Assembly: GCF_025685605.1 (NCBI RefSeq)
Contig: NZ_JAGTUT010000001.1
Span: forward strand, 2,356,001-2,420,000
Direction: 5' to 3'
Source: Granulicella arctica
GTDB lineage: Bacteria; Acidobacteriota; Terriglobia; Terriglobales; Acidobacteriaceae
Length of the DNA: 64,000 bases
Part shown: positions 43,076 to 52,161 of the stretch, one piece after another
How the letters are laid out: each line of letters begins with the position of its first letter
How positions within the stretch are numbered: the stretch's first letter is position 1
Made by a program: the position numbers and the translations under genes
Notes under the pieces: model-generated
What the model saw: the letters and a program-made list of their open reading frames with translations, nothing else
The model's database searches: none
Told to the model about the DNA's origin: nothing

Positions 43076-43528
43076 TCAAAATTTTGCGATGAGACTGATA
43101 CCGCCCACCAACAGGATTCCGCCTATGATGCGACCCGAGTTCAGTGGGTGAGGTTGCATCCTGAACCAGCCGAAATGGTCGATGAGCAGCGAGGTGATTA
43201 GCGCAGCAGTGACGGTGAAGCCTACGAACGGCCCAGCGCCCACTCTGTTGACCAGCGTAAGGCCGGCGTAGACCTGCACGGCTCCCACTAGGCCTCCAAC
43301 GACTGCCCACCAGGGCAGTTCAGCCAGGTCTTTCTGGGTGGGTAGCGGGTGCGGATGGATCAACGAAGCGCCCGCGAAGAAGAAGGTAATCAGAGCGAAT
43401 GAGATGGCGGACGCAAGCCACGGGTTCACGACATGCTTGTTGAGTTGGCCGTTCATGGCCGCCCCGCAACTCTGGAGCGCACCTCCGATGATGATGAATG
43501 GGATGATCCATCCGGCGTTCGCATTCAT
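43076..43528 (-). CDS. YdcZ-like (DUF606) DMT-superfamily membrane protein
   Basis: 150 residues, starting at ATG 43528 (MNANAGWIIPFIIIGGALQS); the upstream open frame to 43933 is a shadow of the permease gene. Five hydrophobic helices; family features GAAMNGQLNKHV, LPWWAVVGGLVGAVQVYAGL, FVGFTVTAALITSLLIDHFG and RIIGGILLVGGISLIA. YdcZ proteins are five-TM members of the drug/metabolite transporter superfamily that often work as pairs; substrate unknown. Last gene of a five-gene operon, 17 bases after the ArsB-like permease. Confidence 0.88.
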   Translation of the reverse strand: MNANAGWIIPFIIIGGALQSCGAAMNGQLNKHVVNPWLASAISFALITFFFAGASLIHPHPLPTQKDLAELPWWAVVGGLVGAVQVYAGLTLVNRVGAGPFVGFTVTAALITSLLIDHFGWFRMQPHPLNSGRIIGGILLVGGISLIAKF

Positions 43529-43545
43529 GAGACTCTCCTCTATGT

Positions 43546-44850
43546 TTAGTGTTTTGCAACCAGCACGTTCATTAGGATGGCTCCACCGAGAGCGGCAAAG
43601 AGTGCCACAGGCATCGCGACCGCACCCACTTTCAAAAACTTCCAGAAGCTCACCTCGAGCTTTTCTCCGCCTGCTTCTTCGCCCGAGTCCTTGCGAAGCG
43701 CGAGCAGCCACAGAATGGTAGCGAGAGACCCAGTGACCGAAAGATTGGGGCCAAGGTCCACGCCGATTAGAACGGCATTGGCGATCAGCCCCTTCGTATG
43801 AGCCGCTTGAATCGTGCCGCCTGCGATAAGACCTAGAGGGAGATTGTTCACGATGTTGTTCGCAGCCCCTACGACGAAGCCGACGACGAGCGCGCCCAGG
43901 TTCTGACCCGAGTGCGATGCCCAAGCGAGCCACTGTTGTGTGAGGTTCAAAGCCCCCTGACTCTCGACAGCATCGACCATGACAAAAAGGCCAGCGACTA
44001 ACAGAAGTGTTGACCAGCTAATCTCGCGAGCAAGCTTGGTGGGATTACTTTTTGCCTTGATGGAGACGACAGCGGTAATCACAAAAGCAGCAAGGCACGT
44101 AGGCAGTCCCAAGTCCTTCTTGAGTGCAGAAGCCGTCAGAAGCACGGCAATCATCAGGGCAAGACCGGCTAGGACCAGCTTGCCGTTTACGCTGAGTTCC
44201 ACACTGTCAACTTTGCACTCGATACTCTTCGAGAGATCATCGCGGAAAAGAAAGCGCATGATGAAAAAGGTTGCGATGATTGACAGCAGGGACGGAACTC
44301 CGAAGTCTGCCAGCCACGTACCAAGCGGGGGCATCCTTGCATGGAAAACCACGAGATTCGCCGGATTTGAGATCGGGAGCACGAAGCTCGCGGCGTTCGC
44401 AATCAAGGCGCAGACGAACAGGTACGGAAGCGGTGAGACCTTTGCCTTGCGTACCGCTGTCAAAATGGCGGGCGTCAACACAACCGCGGTCGCGTCATTC
44501 GACATAAAGATGGTCACGAGCGTTCCCACCCCATAGACCAGCAGGAACAGACGCGAGCAACTCCCTTTGGCTCCGCGCACCGCCACAGACGCCAACCAAT
44601 CGAAGACACCGTGCTCCCGCGCCAACTCGCTGAGCAGCATCATGCCAATCAGAAACAAATAAACATCACTGCCTTTGGCAACGGCTTGCCCCGCCAACTT
44701 CAGCGGGACGAGCCGCAGTACGATGAGAAGAAGTGCTCCGCCAGAGATCCACCAGACCTCGGGGATTCCACGCGGGCGCGTCAGCATAAGGGCAATGCTG
44801 ACGGCGACGATCAGAGGCAGAAGTACGTGTGCCATGTCCGTCGGAATCAT
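43546..44850 (-). CDS. ArsB/SLC13-type anion permease
   Basis: About 434 residues with 10-12 TM helices. The motif FMSNDATAVVLTPAILTAVR matches the conserved NDxxA(L)xLTP loop of ArsB, and NIVNNLPLGLIAG the second half-repeat; LGPNLSVTGSLATILWL is the conserved C-terminal G-x-N-x-T(G)S element. The ATG at 44850 overlaps the stop of the metallophosphoesterase (TGATG). No arsR, arsC or arsA is near, so the substrate may be another anion. Confidence 0.85.
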   Translation of the reverse strand: MIPTDMAHVLLPLIVAVSIALMLTRPRGIPEVWWISGGALLLIVLRLVPLKLAGQAVAKGSDVYLFLIGMMLLSELAREHGVFDWLASVAVRGAKGSCSRLFLLVYGVGTLVTIFMSNDATAVVLTPAILTAVRKAKVSPLPYLFVCALIANAASFVLPISNPANLVVFHARMPPLGTWLADFGVPSLLSIIATFFIMRFLFRDDLSKSIECKVDSVELSVNGKLVLAGLALMIAVLLTASALKKDLGLPTCLAAFVITAVVSIKAKSNPTKLAREISWSTLLLVAGLFVMVDAVESQGALNLTQQWLAWASHSGQNLGALVVGFVVGAANNIVNNLPLGLIAGGTIQAAHTKGLIANAVLIGVDLGPNLSVTGSLATILWLLALRKDSGEEAGGEKLEVSFWKFLKVGAVAMPVALFAALGGAILMNVLVAKH

Positions 44851-45992
44851 CACCACTTCTGCCCGTTCTTATTGGGTCCGAGTTGAGTTCCGAGAAGACC
44901 ATGCTCAGGCCACGCCTCAAGTGCATTGTCCTGATCGCACTCCTGGGACTTCCGTTCCGTGCGCTGACCGACGGCGAGCCGAATCTCGTCGCTCGCCACT
45001 TTTCCGTGCGCATCCTTGAACGACACCTTCAAAGGATGAGTTCCTTCACTCGGAGTCGGCAAGTCCGCCTCCCAAACATGGCTGTCGCCTACGCGCGTCA
45101 TTGCCTGCGTCTGGCCGCCCAGATCGGCGGTCGCCTCCAGTGCCTCCGCTTCGCTCCAGAACTTCGCTCGAACTTTCATGATTTGTTGCGGGACCTCACT
45201 GGACTCTGTCAGAAGCCGTTCGTCACTCGGCGAGGTGATGATGGTGATGGGCAGTTTGCCCAACTCTACGAATCGCCAGCTTACGATGTTGCCGTCAAGA
45301 TTGGTGACTGAAAAGCCGACTGGCCCCTCTTCAATTTGTCCCGTAGAGCGCGTGGCAGAGTAGAGTGTCCGGCCATCGTTGGCTATCTCGTTGTAGTGGG
45401 TGTGGCCCATATCGACCAAGCGAACATCATAGTCGCGGACGAGACGGCTTACCTCGCGTCCACCGATTTTAAGATCACTCGGGTAGCAGTGCAACAGGAG
45501 GACCTTAGCCTGCTCCTTCTTCGTCGCCAGTACCAACTCATCTTCCACCCAATTCAGTTGTTCCTTCGACACAGTGAACGAGGGAGGCTCAGGCACGTCG
45601 AAGGCGTTCATTGCCAGAAATCGTGTGTCTCCCACCGTGAAGGCATAGTGAGTTTCTTCCGACATCGCTTCCTTGAAGTTTGCGAAGCTCTTTTGATGAA
45701 CATCATGATCGCCGATGATGGCGCACCAGGGTACTGCGAGACGGTCCAGTTCGCCACGGACGACTGCGTAGGCGGTGCGGCTACCGTCGTCGGCTACGTC
45801 TCCGGGCAAGAAGACGAAGCTCACAGAATCAGCGAAGTCTCGATTGACCTCATTCACGATCTCCGCCAGGTCGAGGTGGTTCTGCTCGCCGGCCTTGGTC
45901 ATGTGAAGATCGCCAAGGTGAATCCAGCTAACTACACCGGCAGCGTCGGGCGAGTTTGGTTGGAATGGACGTTTCGATGCGAGAGTGCTCAT
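44850..45992 (-). CDS. Calcineurin-like metallophosphoesterase with C-terminal Ig-like domain
   Basis: 380 residues from ATG 45992 (MSTLASKRPFQPNSP), overlapping the MFS stop by 4 bases. Metal-site motifs: HLGDLHM (D-x-H), FLPGDVADDG (GD-x-x-D), IIGDHDVH (GNHD variant with Asp for Asn), LLHCYPSD and MGHTHYNE (GHxH). The C-terminal about 100 residues (VRAKFWSEAEALEATADLGG ... HPLKVSFKDAHGKVASDEIR) form a beta-sandwich. It has no signal peptide. Coupled to MFS upstream and permease downstream; the phosphoester substrate is unknown. Confidence 0.88.
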   Translation of the reverse strand: MSTLASKRPFQPNSPDAAGVVSWIHLGDLHMTKAGEQNHLDLAEIVNEVNRDFADSVSFVFLPGDVADDGSRTAYAVVRGELDRLAVPWCAIIGDHDVHQKSFANFKEAMSEETHYAFTVGDTRFLAMNAFDVPEPPSFTVSKEQLNWVEDELVLATKKEQAKVLLLHCYPSDLKIGGREVSRLVRDYDVRLVDMGHTHYNEIANDGRTLYSATRSTGQIEEGPVGFSVTNLDGNIVSWRFVELGKLPITIITSPSDERLLTESSEVPQQIMKVRAKFWSEAEALEATADLGGQTQAMTRVGDSHVWEADLPTPSEGTHPLKVSFKDAHGKVASDEIRLAVGQRTERKSQECDQDNALEAWPEHGLLGTQLGPNKNGQKW

Positions 45993-47272
45993 GCTGGAAT
46001 CTCCTGGGTATCGAGTGGGGGGGATGCGTTCTTGTCTGGTTCGTTCTCGTCCGTCAGAGTCTCGGGAATCGCCGTCCACAGCAATGCAAACGCCAGGACG
46101 GCGATGGCTCCCAAAGACAAGAAAGAGACTCGGTAGCTGAAGTGCTGGATCAGCTTCCCGCCAAACGTCGTGCTGAGAGCTGCGCCGAGCCCGACTGCTG
46201 TTGCGAGACTGCCTTGAACGAGATTGAAGCGTCCCGTGGCACGAGTTCTGTCCGCCACTACGAGGATAGAGACAACACCAAAGACTGCGTTTGCGACGCC
46301 GTCGAGCAGTTGGATTGCGATTAGGCTCTCCGTTTTGTGAGTGAGGGTATAGAGAAGTGCGCGGATCGGAAGCACTCCGAAGCCGACCAACAGCAATGGC
46401 TTCCGGCCATGCAGGTTAGCGAATCGTCCAATGGCTGGGGCGAAGCACATGATGACTGCCTGAGTCACGATGATGCAGGCTGACATAAACGGAGCTGCAG
46501 AAGCCCGCGAAGTATGCGAAAGCATTTCGCCTAATTGCGGCAACATCGCCGCATTTGCAAAGTGGAAGAGGAAAGCACAGGCAAGAAAGACCAGCAAAGC
46601 CCGGTCTCTAAGCAGCGTATTCATCACGGAGACTCTCGCAGCGACTTCCTTCCCTTCTACCTGAATAGCTCCTCCACGGGCGAGGTCATAGTCAATGTCC
46701 TTGCTCCTGATCGCCCAGATGGCGAGCACCGTTGGAATAGTCAGCACAGCAGCCGTGATGAAGATAGCTCGGTTTCCGAAGAAGAGACTCATGCCAGCAA
46801 CCAGAAGCGCGCACGCCACGTTACCAGCCGAGTTGAAGGATTGATTTTTCCCAAACTGACGATCGAAGAAGGACACGCCGACAATTCCCATGGTGACGGC
46901 AGCAAGTGTCGGTCCCAGAAATGGCCCAGCACCTCCGATGAGCACTTGAGAGGTATACACCGCCCAAGGCGCAGCGGTGATGCTCAGCAGGATAGCTCCT
47001 ACGGCGAGAACGGCTGAGGCCAATATGAGAATCAGTCTCTTCGATCTGAGTTGATCGACAATCGCGCCAGCCGGAGCCTGTAGAACAACAGTGATGATAC
47101 CGCCGATGGTCAACGCCATGCCGACTCGTCCCGGCTCCCAACCGGCTCCCGCAAGGTAGGCAGCGAGAAACGGCCCGAGGCCGGTCTGCACGTCGGCGAG
47201 AAAGAAGTTCGTCGCCTCAAAGGCGTGGATGCTTCGTTTCTTGCTGGGATCGATTTCCGTAGCGTTGACCAT
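45989..47272 (-). CDS. MFS transporter
   Basis: 427 residues with about 12 TM helices. The first loop motif is GGIITVVLQAPAGAIVDQLR followed by SKRLILILASAVLAVGAI, and the symmetrical APAIGRFANLHGRKPLLLVG in the second half (G-R-x-x-x-x-x-G-R-K/R). NKNQSFNSAGN-like FGKNQSFNSAGNVACALLVA is characteristic of a bacterial MFS subgroup. The ATG at 47272 is preferred to the TTG at 47281. A long acidic C-terminal tail follows. It lies 20 bases after the helical protein gene. Confidence 0.9.
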   Translation of the reverse strand: MVNATEIDPSKKRSIHAFEATNFFLADVQTGLGPFLAAYLAGAGWEPGRVGMALTIGGIITVVLQAPAGAIVDQLRSKRLILILASAVLAVGAILLSITAAPWAVYTSQVLIGGAGPFLGPTLAAVTMGIVGVSFFDRQFGKNQSFNSAGNVACALLVAGMSLFFGNRAIFITAAVLTIPTVLAIWAIRSKDIDYDLARGGAIQVEGKEVAARVSVMNTLLRDRALLVFLACAFLFHFANAAMLPQLGEMLSHTSRASAAPFMSACIIVTQAVIMCFAPAIGRFANLHGRKPLLLVGFGVLPIRALLYTLTHKTESLIAIQLLDGVANAVFGVVSILVVADRTRATGRFNLVQGSLATAVGLGAALSTTFGGKLIQHFSYRVSFLSLGAIAVLAFALLWTAIPETLTDENEPDKNASPPLDTQEIPA

Positions 47273-47292
47273 CGGTGACAACTTTCCAGAAA

Positions 47293-47880
47293 TTAAGCAC
47301 TTTTGAGTTGCAGGTTCTTGTGGCCACTCTCAAGCTTGAGGGAACCATGTTGCTTCACATGAGCGAGAGCTTCCGCAGCTCGTGCAAATTCAAGGGCCTG
47401 ATGATAAGCGCGAGTTTTGAACGTCTTGGTGGCGCTATTGCGTGCGCTTTGATAGATCCCGGTCAAAATGCTGGAGTGCTCCTCTTCTTCTCCCCAGTGC
47501 TCATTCGCCCTTCGTGTCAGTTCGTCGAACTGCTCAGTGATCGACTCTTTGAGTTCGGCAGAGACGCGTACGATGCCAGAGACCTCGCCAGCCAAGACCG
47601 CGAAGCTGAGATGCTCCGATGCTCGGAGAAGATCGGCAGCGTCTTTGGTGTGTCCGTCTTTGATCGCTCGCTGAGCTAACGCGGTAAGTTCGGGAACTGC
47701 ATCCGTCGCAGACGACTTTGAGCTGTGGCGGAGCACTGCTATGCGCCCCATGTGTTCATAGGCACGGCGCAGATCTTTCGCTTGGTGATGCTTTTCGTGG
47801 TGATGGCTGGCGGCCTTCTTAGCGGCCTTCTTGGCGGCCTTCTTTGCAGCCTTCTCGGCTGACTTCTTCGGAGGTGGCAT
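47293..47880 (-). CDS. Lys/Ala/His-rich helical protein of unknown function
   Basis: 195 residues from ATG 47880 (MPPPKKSAEKAAKKAAKK), with AGAAGGAACTACTTT upstream; the open frame reaches 47937. The N-terminus is a KKAA helix of H1 type followed by ASHHHEKHHQAKDL, a His cluster. The remaining 150 residues are predicted helical (AVPELTALAQRAIKDGHTKD, LLRASEHLSFAVLAGE, AYHQALEFARAAEALAHVKQ). I recognise no family. First gene of the operon with MFS, metallophosphoesterase, ArsB-like permease and YdcZ. His clusters suggest metal binding (inference). Confidence 0.7.
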   Translation of the reverse strand: MPPPKKSAEKAAKKAAKKAAKKAASHHHEKHHQAKDLRRAYEHMGRIAVLRHSSKSSATDAVPELTALAQRAIKDGHTKDAADLLRASEHLSFAVLAGEVSGIVRVSAELKESITEQFDELTRRANEHWGEEEEHSSILTGIYQSARNSATKTFKTRAYHQALEFARAAEALAHVKQHGSLKLESGHKNLQLKSA

Positions 47881-48053
47881 AAAGTAGTTCCTTCTTTCTC
47901 TTGATAAAGGGTTCGATGCCGTTGCAATTCGGCCCATTGAACAGGCGGCCTGATTGCCACAAGCTGGTCTGTCATAGCTCCGTTCGGATGCGTGGCCATA
48001 AAGGTCGCGCGCATCCGGTCAGGATTGGGATACAGCGGGAATCGGAGGCAGTC

Positions 48054-48716
48054 TCAGTTTTGAGGTGGCGGTGGAGGGGCCATTCCGTCCGGCGGCGGGG
48101 GTGGTGCTGCTCCGCTCGGAGGCGGAGAAGGAGGCCCAGCTTCGAACCCGGGCGGCGGCGGTGGAAGTCCGTCTGGGCCTGTCGGTGGAGGGGGCGCATC
48201 AAGAGTCGCTCCACACGGCGCGGGTGCGGCGCCTCTGTTTCTGCGTCGTTGCGCGGGTGCGGGAGGTGCCTGTGGCGCGCCCGGTGGCGGTGGTGTCGCC
48301 CCTTCAGCCAGAGGCCCCGGAGCGGACGCATTTGCTGCAAAGGTTTGATCGTTAAGCCGGACGGTTGCCGCTTCGACTAAAGACTGTCCCTTGATCTCTG
48401 ACTTCGTGCCGGTCACTGTTATCTTTTGGCCCTTGCGAACGGCGGGGCCAAGTTGCCCACCGAGTCCGGGCTCCAGATCAACGACGCTGCCATTCTGGAG
48501 GTACAAGCTGCGTACCTCTCCGCCCGGACCGGCATTGAATGCACGGACGCGAGAGGATTGAGTGACGGTGGGGAGTTGCTGCAAAGTAAGCGCTGTCGCG
48601 GCATTTGGCGGAACAGCGGGAGGCGCTGGTGGCGTGGAAGCTGGACTCTGTGCAAATGCCACAGAGCTTAGTGCAAGCCCGATTGCGGTGATTTTAAGGG
48701 AAGATGGAATGTTCAT
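48054..48716 (-). CDS. Secreted proline-rich protein with OB-like domain, sigma-54 controlled
   Basis: 220 residues from ATG 48716 with a signal peptide (MNIPSSLKITAIGLALSSVA, cleavage near AFA-Q). The middle (VRAFNAGPGGEVRSLYLQNG ... VRKGQKITVTGTKSEIKGQS) looks like a small DUF5666/OB-type beta domain. The last 90 residues are Pro/Gly/Ala with runs of up to five or six Pro (PPPPPPDGMAPPPPPQN). A perfect sigma-54 promoter lies just upstream. It is divergent from a histidine kinase that itself has a polyproline loop, and an NtrC-type activator follows, so it is the prime target of that system. Confidence 0.75.
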   Translation of the reverse strand: MNIPSSLKITAIGLALSSVAFAQSPASTPPAPPAVPPNAATALTLQQLPTVTQSSRVRAFNAGPGGEVRSLYLQNGSVVDLEPGLGGQLGPAVRKGQKITVTGTKSEIKGQSLVEAATVRLNDQTFAANASAPGPLAEGATPPPPGAPQAPPAPAQRRRNRGAAPAPCGATLDAPPPPTGPDGLPPPPPGFEAGPPSPPPSGAAPPPPPDGMAPPPPPQN

Positions 48717-48741
48717 CGGCAATACCTCTACCTGTCATAGG

Positions 48742-48757
48742 GCAAGCGGCGTGCCAA
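48742..48757 (-). promoter_or_regulatory. Sigma-54 (-24/-12) promoter
   Basis: Minus strand reads TTGGCACG-CCGC-TTGC, an exact match to the TGGCACG-N4-TTGC consensus of RpoN promoters. The transcript would start near 48731, 15 bases before ATG 48716, with an AGGTAGAGG ribosome binding site between. The NtrC-type activator encoded 2 kb away has the GAFTGA loop needed to activate it. Confidence 0.85.
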
Positions 48758-48795
48758 TTCTCCTAACCGCCGAAGTCCTGCAATAACTGCACATT

Positions 48796-48824
48796 TGGGG
48801 GTGCCGAGACTTCGGAAGCCCCCA
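48796..48824. repeat. Hairpin in the divergent control region
   Basis: TGGGGG / CCCCCA outer stem and inner CCGA-GACT-TCGG stem. It lies about 45-65 bases upstream of the sigma-54 promoter on the minus strand, a position where activator sites occur. Apart from this, the 292 bases between the two genes show no gene. Confidence 0.4.
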
Positions 48825-49014
48825 GTGTATGACCACAATTCGCTCACCTGCTGTGCGGATTACGTACAGATCGTTCTCAATCGCAGAGGCTCTGAGCATC
48901 TGATCTTCGTAACAGCCACCGAAAACAGGCACGATACCGATGGTGGCCAAGTTGCATACCATAACAACAGGTGCTCGATAGAGGTTCCAAAAAGCAGGAC
49001 AAGAGAGGAGCAGA

Positions 49015-50685
49015 ATGCCGAAGACATTTTGGAGAAGCCTTCGTTCACGCATCTTGTTGCTCGTCGTTCTGACGTTTCTCTTCCTCGCAGCCGCCGCCAT
49101 TAGTTTGTTTACGTTTCTCCGCAATCGCCATGCAGAAACGCTCTCCCTGACCGAGCATCATCTTGTCAGCGTGGCGGCCAGTCTCGCACGCAACTACGCC
49201 GACCATCGGACGGCAGATAATTCACTGCTATTGATTGAACCGGGGCCCCCTCCTCCGCCTCCACCACCCATGGGCGCACCTCCGCCTCCCGGTCCCCCTC
49301 AACGTAAAGGACGCCCCTTTCCCAAGCCCGATCCTCTCAAGGAGATCTCGACAGAAACCTTGGAGCGCGAGGACGGCGTCGAAGGAGGGTTTTACGCCGC
49401 CAGAGCAGATGCTCTTATTGGCTATGCCTTCCCAACACACGAGGGACCAGGTGCGGAGAAGGGTATGCCGGAGAGAGAACGGCCCACCATTGAGAATCTC
49501 GCGCGTGAAGCGGTAGCGGCAAACGCTATCAAGACCTTTCGCTTTGAGGGGCCGCACGACGCCATCCTATTCGTAGCGGCTCCGATCCATGAGCCGTCAC
49601 AGACGGGTCAACCCGCCGAGACTACCGATGAAGTTACTGGCGCTGCCTGGCTTATGGAGCGTCTGCCCGGGATCGAGGGGGGCAAGAACCGAGAACTCTT
49701 ATTTGGAAGTGTCGGCTTCGGCATCGCCGCGCTGATGACCGCGCTGCTCGCGGTATTCGTTACAACTGAGATTCGCAGCGGAGTGAACATTGTCCTTCAA
49801 CGATTGGGTTCAATGGAGGGCGGCTTGCCGGCAGCTCGTGAGCAGTTGCAGGGCCGTCCGCCGCTCGAAGAATTCGACCGCGTTCTCCACGGTATCGACT
49901 CGCTGGCTTTCGCCCTGCAAGAGAAGATCGAGAACGAGCGGACGTTGGAATCTCAGGTGCGTCACAACGAACGGCTCTCCGCGTTGGGGCAGTTTGCCGC
50001 TGGTATCGCGCATGAGCTTCGCAATCCACTGGGAACGATCAGAATGCGGACGCAGATGTGGCAGAGATCTACTGACGCGGAAGCAGCCAAGCGGAGCAGC
50101 GCGGTGATCCTCGAAGAGATTGACCGCCTAGATACAATCATCAGCCGTCTCCTTTATTTCGCCAGACCGATCCAACTCCAACTCCAGACTGTCTCGCTCG
50201 ATGACCTATGCGCGGTCACTGCCTCGACATGGGCGGACAAAGAAGCGGCTAAAGGTGTCCAGATTATCTGTAAGCCAACAGACCAAGTTGTCGTCACGGC
50301 AGACCGAGGGCGGCTATTGCAGGTATTCGACAACCTCATGGAGAACGCCGTTTATTCGGCATTGCATTCCGCCGAGGAGGGCGGAACCGTAACGATCAGC
50401 ACAACCCTTGATGCTGAATTTGCCCGGATCGACTTTGCGGACGACGGGCGGGGGTTCACGCCAGCAGTTCTAAGTCATGCGATGGACCCGTTCTACACCA
50501 CTAAAGACACAGGAACCGGACTTGGTCTTTCCATCTCCTTTGAGATTGTGCAGGCTCACGGAGGCGAGTTACTTCTTGCCAACCGCGATGGTGGAGGAGC
50601 CGTAGCCTCAGTCCGGCTTCCTCTGAATAAAGATGATCGCGATACGCTAAGACAGGCGGATGAAGAGGCAGGACAAGATGTCTGA
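49015..50685 (+). CDS. Sensor histidine kinase with polyproline periplasmic loop
   Basis: 556 residues, inner membrane. TM1 is ILLLVVLTFLFLAAAAISLF, TM2 FGIAALMTALLAVFVTTEIR; between them is a 200-residue sensor region with an unusual Pro-rich insert (PGPPPPPPPPMGAPPPPGPP). The kinase core has the H-box FAAGIAHELRNPLGTIRMRT (phosphoaccepting His), N-box DNLMENAVYSAL, G1 FADDGRGF, F-box DPFYTTK and G2 TGTGLGLSISFEIV. A GAGAGG-AGCAG ribosome binding site precedes the ATG. It overlaps the response regulator gene by 8 bases and is divergent from a proline-rich secreted protein. Confidence 0.93.
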   Translation: MPKTFWRSLRSRILLLVVLTFLFLAAAAISLFTFLRNRHAETLSLTEHHLVSVAASLARNYADHRTADNSLLLIEPGPPPPPPPPMGAPPPPGPPQRKGRPFPKPDPLKEISTETLEREDGVEGGFYAARADALIGYAFPTHEGPGAEKGMPERERPTIENLAREAVAANAIKTFRFEGPHDAILFVAAPIHEPSQTGQPAETTDEVTGAAWLMERLPGIEGGKNRELLFGSVGFGIAALMTALLAVFVTTEIRSGVNIVLQRLGSMEGGLPAAREQLQGRPPLEEFDRVLHGIDSLAFALQEKIENERTLESQVRHNERLSALGQFAAGIAHELRNPLGTIRMRTQMWQRSTDAEAAKRSSAVILEEIDRLDTIISRLLYFARPIQLQLQTVSLDDLCAVTASTWADKEAAKGVQIICKPTDQVVVTADRGRLLQVFDNLMENAVYSALHSAEEGGTVTISTTLDAEFARIDFADDGRGFTPAVLSHAMDPFYTTKDTGTGLGLSISFEIVQAHGGELLLANRDGGGAVASVRLPLNKDDRDTLRQADEEAGQDV

Positions 50686-52099
50686 AGTGCTCATCGTCGA
50701 CGACGATCACAACTTTCGTGAAACGCTGCGGGAACTGCTGTCGGATGCCGGATATCAGACACGCATCGCAACGAATGCTGAAGAAGGGATCGCCTTGCTT
50801 CAGACGACGACCCCCGACCTTACGCTCTGCGATTGGAAGATGCCCGGTGGAGGAGGAGAGCAGTTTCTCAAGAGTCTCCAGTCCGAAGGGCTGCTGACCA
50901 CGATGCCTGTCATCATTCTCACCGCCCATGGCACCGGGCCGAACGCGATGCAGGCGATGCAGCTTGGCGCCTATGACTTCATTACAAAGCCTCTCGACAT
51001 CGACTTGGCCCTCGCCACCGTCGCACGCGCAGTCCGTCACATGGAATTGCAGCGCGAGGTTGAAGTCTTAAGACAGCAACGGTTCAGAGACAGCTCTCTC
51101 GAAGACCTTATTGAATCTGACGAAGGGTCGAAGCCTCAGCTCATCGGCAACTCGCCGGCATGGATTGAAGTCTTCAAGAATATCGGCAGAGTCGCCGCCA
51201 CCGACGTTGGAGTCCTGCTGCTGGGAGAATCTGGCACAGGAAAGGAAGTCGTTGCACGCGCGATTCACCAAAACAGCGCTAGAAGCCGTCGTTCGTTCAT
51301 CATCCTCAACTGTGCAGCCTTGCCTCCCGAGTTGCTGGAGTCCGAACTCTTCGGACATGAACGCGGTGCCTTCACCGGCGCAGTCGCGCAGAAGCGCGGA
51401 AAGTTTGAAGCCGCAGATGGCGGAACGATCTTCCTGGATGAGATCGGAGAATTGCCGCTGTCGCTTCAGCCCAAGCTCTTGCGCGTGCTGCAGGAGCACA
51501 CCTTCGAGCGGGTCGGCGGAACGGCTTCCATACATGCAGCTGTCAGGGTCATTGCCGCAACGAATCGTCCGCTGGAGGATGATGTCGAGCAGAAGAGCTT
51601 CCGTGCTGATCTGTTCTATCGCCTGAACGCCTTTACGGTTCGGCTCCCGCCACTGCGAGAACGCCAATCCGACATCCTTCCATTAGCAGAGTATTTTCTT
51701 GCGCGCTACGCTCAACGAAATCAACTCGCCGCGACTGGCCTAGCTGCCGATACGGTTGTGGCCTTGCAAAACTACTCTTTCCCCGGGAATGTGCGGGAAC
51801 TAGAGCATTTGATCGAACGAGCTGCCGTCAAGGCCGGGGGCCGGGCAATCACAGCCGAGCTCATACAGGAAGAACTAGCGAGAGAGAAGAGTGCCGCGCC
51901 GGGCATTTTCGACGCTCAGGCTGCCGAAGCACTGCCTTTCCACGAGGCGGTCGCCAGGTGGGAACGCCATCTTCTTGAACAAGCATTGAAGGCATCCCAC
52001 GGTAACAAGTCGGATGCCGCGCGCAGGTTGGGAATCCACCGGCGGTTGCTCTATGAAAAGCTCACTCAACTGGGAATGCTTTCGTCTTCGGCATTTTGA
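50678..52099 (+). CDS. NtrC-family sigma-54-dependent response regulator
   Basis: 473 residues from ATG 50678 (MSEVLIVDDDHNFRETLREL). The receiver has VDDD and the phosphoacceptor in LTLCDWKMPG, with AYDFITKPL. The AAA+ domain has Walker A GESGTGKE, the sigma-54 contact loop GAFTGA (ERGAFTGAVAQ), Walker B GTIFLDEIGEL, and RADLFYRLNAFTVRLPPLRE. The C-terminal Fis-type HTH is ALKASHGNKSDAARRLGIHR. It forms the two-component partner of the overlapping kinase gene; the likely target is the sigma-54 promoter at 48742-48757. Confidence 0.95.
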   Translation: MSEVLIVDDDHNFRETLRELLSDAGYQTRIATNAEEGIALLQTTTPDLTLCDWKMPGGGGEQFLKSLQSEGLLTTMPVIILTAHGTGPNAMQAMQLGAYDFITKPLDIDLALATVARAVRHMELQREVEVLRQQRFRDSSLEDLIESDEGSKPQLIGNSPAWIEVFKNIGRVAATDVGVLLLGESGTGKEVVARAIHQNSARSRRSFIILNCAALPPELLESELFGHERGAFTGAVAQKRGKFEAADGGTIFLDEIGELPLSLQPKLLRVLQEHTFERVGGTASIHAAVRVIAATNRPLEDDVEQKSFRADLFYRLNAFTVRLPPLRERQSDILPLAEYFLARYAQRNQLAATGLAADTVVALQNYSFPGNVRELEHLIERAAVKAGGRAITAELIQEELAREKSAAPGIFDAQAAEALPFHEAVARWERHLLEQALKASHGNKSDAARRLGIHRRLLYEKLTQLGMLSSSAF

Positions 52100-52161
52100 G
52101 GTCAAAAGGTCGTCTGAAATAAAGTGCCTTGAGATTGATAAATAGTAAAAAGCTGTCTAGT

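Noticed and set aside
43076-43933. A 285-residue frame including the YdcZ gene
   Set aside because: The first 135 residues are basic low-complexity sequence antisense to permease coding; the family start is at 43528.
48065-48355. Plus-strand frames across the proline-rich gene
   Set aside because: The frames are antisense shadows of Pro/Gly codons; the minus frame has a signal peptide, a ribosome binding site and a sigma-54 promoter.
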